Below are positions 7,101 through 12,259 of a stretch of 12,259 nt of DNA, one piece after another. A program made the translations under genes and the position numbers. Under the pieces are notes generated by a model. The model ran no database searches. It saw nothing but the letters and a program-made list of their open reading frames with translations, and was not told where the DNA came from. Source of the DNA: Planctomycetota bacterium (GTDB taxonomy: Bacteria > Planctomycetota > Phycisphaerae > Tepidisphaerales > Tepidisphaeraceae); NCBI GenBank assembly GCA_029777755.1, contig JAKORQ010000613.1, positions 1-12,259 on the forward strand, read 5' to 3'. Position 1 is the stretch's first letter, and each line of letters begins with the position of its first letter.

Positions 7101-7229
7101 TGTTCTTCCCCTCAACCATAGGCCGACCACGTTGGGCGTGAGGGGTGGTGGCACAACCGTCGTGGCGTTCCAAATTCTTGTGTTTGCCCAGTAGTCTTAA
7201 CTATTGGAATATGATACTAGAATAGGCTT
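7101..7229. promoter_or_regulatory. Divergent intergenic region between the YetF-treY unit and the hybrid kinase
   Basis: These 129 bp must hold the promoter of the minus-strand unit (unless it lies in the kinase gene) and that of the kinase. The part from about 7168 to 7225 is clearly richer in A+T than the flanks. On the plus strand TATGAT (7210-7215) is a 5/6 match to a -10 box and TAGAAT (7218-7223) another; the best -35 for the first, TTGCCC at 7184-7189, is 20 bp away, which is too long for a confident call. CTATT (7201-7205) and AATAG (7221-7225) form the outer arms of a weak inverted repeat. I see no convincing minus-strand promoter pair. Confidence 0.35.
7105..7113 (-). promoter_or_regulatory. 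Ribosome binding site that sets the start of the unknown membrane protein
   Basis: GAGGGGAAG followed by AACA and the ATG at 7100. It supports the shorter 168-residue product over the start at 7154. Confidence 0.65.
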
Positions 7230-10025
7230 GTGAGGCAATTCTCGCGTCTTCCGCTCAAGGGGTTCGCCGTGGCGTTTGCGCTCTCGGCGCTGGTTCTGCT
7301 CATACGTGCATTTACCGTTAGTTGGATGGATCAGCCGGCCGTGGTGGTGCTCGTGATCCCGATCGTGGTGAGCGCCTATCTGAGCGGAGCGGCCGCCGCC
7401 TTGCTGGCAACCATACTGGTGCTTATCGGGGCCGCGTTTGTTCCTCCTGATTACCTCACGTCCGGCCTTGAGCAGATGGTTCGCTGGGCAACGCTATGCC
7501 TTGTCGGGCTGCTGGTGGCGCTGCTGGCAGTGTCGCGCCGCCGGCAGGAACTGCGGGTGATAGAGCTGGAACGCGAGGCATCAGAGATGGCCTCGCGGGC
7601 GGCTCGCGAGGAGGAGCGCCACGCTGCCAACGAACTGCTGCTGCAACATGCGCGAGAGGCGCAGCTCTTCCGCTTCATGGCCGAGCGCAGCGAGGTGCCG
7701 TTCTTCATCAACGATCCCTCCAACGAGATGCGCCTGGTCTACGTGAACGACGCGGCCGTTCGCCACTTTGGATATCCCAGGGAAGAAGTTCTGCAGATGC
7801 GGGTGACTGACTTCGACGCTGCGATGACACGCGAGCAGCTTGATGTCTCCTGGAAGGAGCTGAAGGAAAAAGGCTCGATGATGTTCGAGACGGTTCATCG
7901 CGTGTCCGGCGGGCGCATGGTCCCCGTAGAGGTATCGGTGAACTACTTCAGCTTTGAGGGTCGCGTGCTGGCGGCCGGATGGTTCCGCGACATCTCGCGC
8001 CGCAAGGCCGTGGAGGAAAGGCTCAAGTCATCCGAGGAGGCACTGCGCAATGTCTTCAACATCATGGATGACGCGGTGGTGATCCACGACGGGCACGGCC
8101 GGATCATCGATGCCAACGGTGCGTTCCTGCGGCTCTTTCACCAGGGTCCGGATGACGTGGGCGGGAGGAATATCCAGGAGTTCTGCCGGATGGCAGATAC
8201 CTCCCTGTCGCCGCAGGCGGTCTGGGAGAGAGTTCTGGATGGCGACGCGCAACTGATGGACTGGATGTCGGACCGGGTCACCCCGGGTGAACGGGCCGAG
8301 CTTCAGGTGTTCCTGTGCGCCACGAGCTGGAACGGGCAAATGGTGATCGTGGCGAGGATACGGGATGTAACGCAGAGCCGGAGGTACGAGAAGGAACTTC
8401 TGGAGCGGGAAGCGAGCCTGCGGCTGCTCTCGGAGACATCGACCAGGCTGCTGCAAAGCCATGATGAGCCGGATATGGTGTTGCGCGAGGTGTTCGAAGC
8501 CACGGCAAAGCGAGTGGGTGCATCGGTCTACCTGAATCACCTGGTTGCCGATGATGGAACGCACCTGGAGCTCAAGTCGCATGCGGGCTTGGGTGAGGAT
8601 GAGGTGGAGCAGGTGGCGCTGCTGGAACTGGACGGCCTGGCTTGCAAGGCGGTGGGGAAGATGGAGGGACATTGCGCGTCGGGCCGCATATCCAGGTGCA
8701 GTGAGCCGAGGATGGAAGCGATACGGCAGAGGCTGAAGGCCTTCGCATGCTATCCACTGGTGGCGGACAACCTGCTCGGCATCGTTGCGTTCGGCACGGA
8801 CGACCGGGAGGCATTCACTGACGAGCAGCACGAGCTGATGCGGGCAGTGACCGACCAGGTGAGCATGACGCTCTCTCGACATCGGCTGCACCTGGAACTG
8901 GCGAGGCGGGCGAGGGATTTGGATGAGGCGAACCAGGCGAAGGATCATTTCCTGGCGGTACTGAGCCATGAGCTGCGTACGCCGCTGACACCGGTGCTGG
9001 CGTCGGCCGGGTTGCTTCGAGATGACCCGAACCTGCCGCGGCATTGTCGCGAGGAGGTGGAGATCATCCTTCGCAACACCGACATGGAGGCGAGGCTCAT
9101 CGATGGCCTCCTGGACGTCACGCGCATCGCACGAGGCAAGATAGAGCTGCATCGCGAGCCGGCCGACCTGCATGACATACTGCGGCGCGCAACCGAGGTC
9201 TGCCGGCCCGACATGGCGGCGCGCGACATCGAGCTGAGCATAAAGATCTGTAACGTAAAGCCGCTTTCAGTGATGGCAGACTCGGCGCGGCTGCAACAGG
9301 TGTTCTGGAACCTGCTCAAGAACGCCACCAAGTTCACCCCCGCCGGTGGCAGGATAGAGTTGCGCTGTGATGTGGTGGATGGGCACATTGTCACCAGTGT
9401 GTCTGACACGGGTGAGGGGATCGATGCCGCGGTGATCGACCAGATATTCAACGCCTTCGAGCAGGCGGGCAAGACAAGGCGGTTCGGCGGCCTGGGGCTT
9501 GGGCTGGCGATCAGCCGCAGCCTGGTGGAGTTGCACGGCGGCACAATCCGGGCGGAGAGCGCCGGCAAGGGACAGGGCGCCACCTTCATCGTCACGCTGC
9601 CAATGCTGGAGCAGACGTCGGAGAAGAAGGGGCCACAGGTCAGCAAGGGAACGGCGCATCCGCGCGAGCCGCTGCGAATCCTGCTGGTGGAGGATCACGG
9701 CGATACCGCCAGGATCATGCAGCGTGTGCTGGCGATGGAAGGGCATGCGGTGCAGATTGCCGGTGATGTGGCCACGGCGTTGGAGATGTCGGCAAGTGAA
9801 CCGTTTGATCTGCTGATCAGCGACCTTGGCTTGCCGGATGGCAGCGGCAACGACATCATCCGCTCGATCCGCCAGCGGGGTGTCACCATCCCGGCCGTGG
9901 CGCTTAGCGGTTTCGGGCAGGAGGAGGATATTGCCCGCAGCCACCAAGCCGGGTTCACCACCCACCTCACCAAGCCGGTGGATGTAACGCGCCTGAAACA
10001 GACGATATTCGACATCACCTCGTGA
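7230..10025 (+). CDS. Membrane-bound hybrid sensor histidine kinase (DUF4118-like, PAS, PAS, GAF, HisKA, HATPase, receiver)
   Basis: A 931-residue hybrid two-component kinase. Residues 12-102 contain about four hydrophobic segments resembling the KdpD-type DUF4118 membrane module, followed by a charged helical linker (103-145). Then come PAS 1 (about 146-260), PAS 2 (about 270-385), a GAF domain (about 395-555), the HisKA H-box LSHELRTPLTP (phospho-acceptor H580), the ATPase with N-box residues N694 and N698, DTGEGID (G1, 726-732) and GGLGLGLAISRS (753-764), and a receiver with E821/D822, phospho-acceptor D865, S893 and K915. All catalytic residues are present. The start is a GTG; later starts would delete the first membrane segment. 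AGG lies just upstream with short spacing. The ligand of the sensory domains cannot be read. No separate response regulator or Hpt gene is in the window, so the downstream partner is unknown. It is divergent from the treY unit and ends 6 bp from the treZ stop; a role in trehalose or osmotic stress control is inference only. Confidence 0.95.
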   Translation: MRQFSRLPLKGFAVAFALSALVLLIRAFTVSWMDQPAVVVLVIPIVVSAYLSGAAAALLATILVLIGAAFVPPDYLTSGLEQMVRWATLCLVGLLVALLAVSRRRQELRVIELEREASEMASRAAREEERHAANELLLQHAREAQLFRFMAERSEVPFFINDPSNEMRLVYVNDAAVRHFGYPREEVLQMRVTDFDAAMTREQLDVSWKELKEKGSMMFETVHRVSGGRMVPVEVSVNYFSFEGRVLAAGWFRDISRRKAVEERLKSSEEALRNVFNIMDDAVVIHDGHGRIIDANGAFLRLFHQGPDDVGGRNIQEFCRMADTSLSPQAVWERVLDGDAQLMDWMSDRVTPGERAELQVFLCATSWNGQMVIVARIRDVTQSRRYEKELLEREASLRLLSETSTRLLQSHDEPDMVLREVFEATAKRVGASVYLNHLVADDGTHLELKSHAGLGEDEVEQVALLELDGLACKAVGKMEGHCASGRISRCSEPRMEAIRQRLKAFACYPLVADNLLGIVAFGTDDREAFTDEQHELMRAVTDQVSMTLSRHRLHLELARRARDLDEANQAKDHFLAVLSHELRTPLTPVLASAGLLRDDPNLPRHCREEVEIILRNTDMEARLIDGLLDVTRIARGKIELHREPADLHDILRRATEVCRPDMAARDIELSIKICNVKPLSVMADSARLQQVFWNLLKNATKFTPAGGRIELRCDVVDGHIVTSVSDTGEGIDAAVIDQIFNAFEQAGKTRRFGGLGLGLAISRSLVELHGGTIRAESAGKGQGATFIVTLPMLEQTSEKKGPQVSKGTAHPREPLRILLVEDHGDTARIMQRVLAMEGHAVQIAGDVATALEMSASEPFDLLISDLGLPDGSGNDIIRSIRQRGVTIPAVALSGFGQEEDIARSHQAGFTTHLTKPVDVTRLKQTIFDITS

Positions 10026-10031
10026 TAGTCG

Positions 10032-11993
10032 TTACTGCATCTCGTCCTCCTCGAGGCCCACTCTGCGGGGCGGCGGGAAATTGATCTGCTTACGCGGGCA
10101 TGGCTTGAGCACGGTGGTGCAGTGGCCGCGGATGGTCCAGTTGTCACCGGGCAGGCGCCAGTCTTCACCCTCGGTTTCCAGTGCGGCCGCGCCGGTGCCG
10201 CCGTAGTCGGGATGTTCGCTCGTCCAGAGGGTGTCCCAGCTCTTGCCATCCGGTGGCGCCAGCAGTGGCTCGGGCGCCACCGCGAGGTGCAGGTCACGAT
10301 GCAGGTTGACGATCAGCAGGCGGTCATCCTCGTTTTCCCCGAAGAATCTCAGCACGAAACATCCCGGTCCAAGCACAGCGCCATCGACATTCCCGCGCTG
10401 CTGTACACGGGAGAATGTCTTCTCATCCCGCCGCAGCCGCAGCAGGTCGCGATGCAGGCGGTAGATGCACTGGCTGACTGGCGAGGCATCGCGTTCGTTC
10501 ACATCCAGCTTGCATGCGAGGAACGTCTGCTCGGCACAGGGATCGGGCAGGATCTCAAGCAGATGGTGCGCAACGCTGGGGAACTGCGACATCTCCTTGG
10601 CTCTGCCTTTGCGGATGAGCTTGGCAAGTGAAGGATTGTGGTCGGAGAAGAAGTAGAACGGCTGGTTGGCCGCGTACTCCTGTCCCTGGAACAGCAGCGG
10701 CGTTTGCGGCATCAGGATCAGCAGGGCAGTCATCGCGCGGTACTGTGCCAGGCCGGCAAGCTGATGGGCGCGACACCCCATCGCATAGTTGGCGACCTGG
10801 TCATGATTCTGTAGATAGTGAACGTATGCGGTGGGTGGGAGATCAAGGGCAGGCGATCCACGGCGCCGCTGCTGCCAGCGGTAGATTTGTCCCTGGTAGA
10901 GATATCCCCACTTGGCGCTTGAGAGAAGTTCCTGCGGTTCGCCCAGGTAATCGGTGTAGTAGGCTTCGTTCCGGCCGGTCAGTGCGACCATGGCGCTGTG
11001 ATGGAAGTCGTCATTCCAGAGCGCATCCATGCCATATCCGCCACGATCCTTGGGGCGCACTGCCGTGGGGTTCTGTGCTTCATTCTCGCAGATCAGGTAG
11101 ATACCGCGCGGTGCGGCGGCCGCACGCGTTTCCCGCGAAATGGCCGCGAGTATGTGCTCGCTCGACTCGTCGATGATCGCCTGCGTCGCATCGAAGCGGA
11201 AGCCATCGAAGTGATACTCGCGAATCCAGTAGATGGCATTGGTGAGGTAGAACTCGCGCACAAACCGTGAGCTTTCACCATCGAAATTGATGGACTGTCC
11301 CCAGTCGTTGCGGTGCGTCTTGCTTAGGTACCAGGGGGAGAACTCCGTGAGGTAGTTGCCGTCCGGGCCGAGGTGGTTGTAGACGACATCGAGTATGACA
11401 CCAAGTCCCAGGCGGTGGGCTTCGTCAATGAAGGCCTTCAGGTCGTCGGGCCGGCCGTACAGGCGCGTGGGGGCGAAGAGATCGACGCCGTCATACCCCC
11501 ATCCCCATAGGCCGGGAAAATCGGCCACCGGCATCATCTCAATGCAGGTGATGCCGAGCTCCTTGAGATACGGCAGATGGCTGGCGGCCGCCGCCCATGT
11601 TCCCTCGTGCGTGAAGGTGCCAATGTGCATCTCGTAGAGAACCTGGCCGGCGGGCGATATTCCCCGCCAGTCCTGGTCATGCCACTTGAAGGAGTTGTGA
11701 TCGACCAGTTGCGACGGTCCGTGCGGGCCATCCGGCTGGTAGTGCGAGGCAGGGTCGGGATAAAGCGTTTCTGAGTGATCGAGGCGAAAGCGATACAGCG
11801 TACCGGCGAAGACGTTGGGCAGGTGGATGCTGAAATGGCCAGTCTCTTCGCGGGTTAGCGGGTGTGCCTCCCCGGACTCCTCCAGCACCATCTCCACGCT
11901 ATGTCCTTCGGGCGCCCAGACTCGAAACGACGCCCCGTATTCATCCAGTTGCGGGCCGATCGGGTAGCGCCGACTGTGCGTTGCTGCTGCCAT
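10032..11993 (-). CDS. treZ: Maltooligosyltrehalose trehalohydrolase (TreZ)
   Basis: A GH13 hydrolase (EC 3.2.1.141) that releases trehalose from the maltooligosyltrehalose made by TreY. The 653-residue protein opens with a CBM48/E-set-like domain (about 10-95, FRVWAPEGHSVEMVL), then VLYEMHIGTFTHEGTW (118-133), a TreZ/GlgB-like signature, PVADFPGLWGWGYDGVD (155-171), DVVYNHLGPDGNYL (202-215), GFRFDAT (264-270, nucleophile D268), ICENEAQN (301-308, acid E303), LQNHDQVAN (394-402, D398) and QGQEYAANQPFYFFSDH (436-452). A tail of roughly 20 charged and proline-rich residues follows the last beta domain. The family call over branching enzyme rests on LWGWGYDGVD and the NHDQ.AN block, and on its place after treX. 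The ATG has GGAG nine bases upstream, overlapping the end of treX, which ends only 6 bp before it; translational coupling is likely. Confidence 0.95.
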   Translation of the reverse strand: MAAATHSRRYPIGPQLDEYGASFRVWAPEGHSVEMVLEESGEAHPLTREETGHFSIHLPNVFAGTLYRFRLDHSETLYPDPASHYQPDGPHGPSQLVDHNSFKWHDQDWRGISPAGQVLYEMHIGTFTHEGTWAAAASHLPYLKELGITCIEMMPVADFPGLWGWGYDGVDLFAPTRLYGRPDDLKAFIDEAHRLGLGVILDVVYNHLGPDGNYLTEFSPWYLSKTHRNDWGQSINFDGESSRFVREFYLTNAIYWIREYHFDGFRFDATQAIIDESSEHILAAISRETRAAAAPRGIYLICENEAQNPTAVRPKDRGGYGMDALWNDDFHHSAMVALTGRNEAYYTDYLGEPQELLSSAKWGYLYQGQIYRWQQRRRGSPALDLPPTAYVHYLQNHDQVANYAMGCRAHQLAGLAQYRAMTALLILMPQTPLLFQGQEYAANQPFYFFSDHNPSLAKLIRKGRAKEMSQFPSVAHHLLEILPDPCAEQTFLACKLDVNERDASPVSQCIYRLHRDLLRLRRDEKTFSRVQQRGNVDGAVLGPGCFVLRFFGENEDDRLLIVNLHRDLHLAVAPEPLLAPPDGKSWDTLWTSEHPDYGGTGAAALETEGEDWRLPGDNWTIRGHCTTVLKPCPRKQINFPPPRRVGLEEDEMQ

Positions 11994-11999
11994 GGCAAA

Positions 12000-12259
12000 T
12001 TACTCCGGCTGTTCCGGTTGCTCCCGCATCGCCCGTGCATCCCGGCGGAGCTTGGCGATCTGGGTTGAGGTGACGGGATGCGATACTTCATCCTTTAGGA
12101 CCGCCCGCATCAGCACCAGCGACCGCCCGTACAGTGGAAACGGTTGTCCTCCCGGAAGCGCCGGGGCTGGGCCGGGGCGATCGCCAAACGCAGTGTCGGC
12201 CAGCACCTCCCACACTTCGTTCTCGCCCGTCTCAGGAAGCACGAAGGGTATCTCTTCCC
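12000..12259 (-). CDS. treX: Glycogen debranching enzyme (TreX/GlgX), C-terminal end only
   Basis: Only the last 85 or so codons are in the window; the gene runs off the right edge. The visible part reads EEIPFVLPETGENEVWEVL, then a loop rich in Gly and Pro, then PLYGRSLVLMRAV, which matches the C-terminal beta domain of GlgX/TreX proteins (usually ending near a WE.L.DT block and an RS...L motif). A 28-residue charged tail ends in EQPEQPE. TreX/GlgX hydrolyses alpha-1,6 branch links of glycogen to give linear maltodextrins for TreY. The catalytic barrel is not visible, so the call depends on this short domain and on tight linkage to treZ (stop 6 bp before the treZ start). Another GH13 enzyme is possible but less likely. 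Confidence 0.75.
   Translation of the reverse strand, partial: EEIPFVLPETGENEVWEVLADTAFGDRPGPAPALPGGQPFPLYGRSLVLMRAVLKDEVSHPVTSTQIAKLRRDARAMREQPEQPE

Noticed and set aside
8028..9173. Long open frame (381 codons) antisense to the kinase
   Set aside because: It lies wholly opposite a gene with clear PAS, GAF and kinase motifs. Its translation is rich in His, Gln, Arg and Pro without domains, as expected for an antisense shadow in high-GC DNA.
1..12259. CRISPR arrays, tRNA/rRNA genes, transposons, phage or defence genes
   Set aside because: Looked for on both strands; no direct-repeat arrays, no transposase motifs and no structural RNA signatures were seen.

Overview
The window is ordinary bacterial chromosome, densely coded, with a G+C content that looks close to 60% by eye. 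It is dominated by a trehalose-from-glycogen locus. I see no insertion sequences, tRNA or rRNA genes, or CRISPR repeats. The organism cannot be fixed from the sequence. The large multi-sensor hybrid kinase, the cyanobacterial-like phosphohexomutase loop and the lysine/alanine-rich tail on FolC would fit a soil or freshwater bacterium such as a Planctomycetota (Phycisphaerae-like) lineage, but this is a tentative inference and other high-GC phyla remain possible.

Layout, left to right. (1) 1-1663, minus: folC (folylpolyglutamate/dihydrofolate synthase), running off the left edge, with an unusual basic N-terminal tail of about 143 residues. (2) 1664-1817: a short gap with a candidate folC promoter and two small perfect inverted repeats. 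(3) 1818-7100, minus: a tightly spaced four-gene unit, read from 7100 downward: a one-pass membrane protein of unknown function, a YetF/DUF421 membrane protein, treY (maltooligosyltrehalose synthase) and a phosphohexomutase. (4) 7101-7229: a divergent intergenic region. (5) 7230-10025, plus: a 931-residue membrane hybrid histidine kinase. (6) 10032-12259, minus: treZ (maltooligosyltrehalose trehalohydrolase), preceded by the 3' end of treX (glycogen debranching enzyme), which runs off the right edge.

How the genes work together. TreX removes glycogen branches, TreY turns the reducing end of the resulting maltodextrin into a trehalosyl unit, and TreZ cuts trehalose off. The phosphohexomutase interconverts hexose 6- and 1-phosphates and so could feed glycogen synthesis. 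All trehalose genes are on the minus strand, but an oppositely oriented sensor kinase separates treX-treZ from treY. The kinase abuts treZ tail to tail (6 bp) and is divergent from the treY unit, so it is an attractive but unproven candidate for stress control of the locus.

I did not find a clearly new system. The most notable points are the H1-like FolC tail, the unknown membrane protein/YetF pair placed in the treY unit, and the kinase embedded between the two halves of the trehalose pathway.
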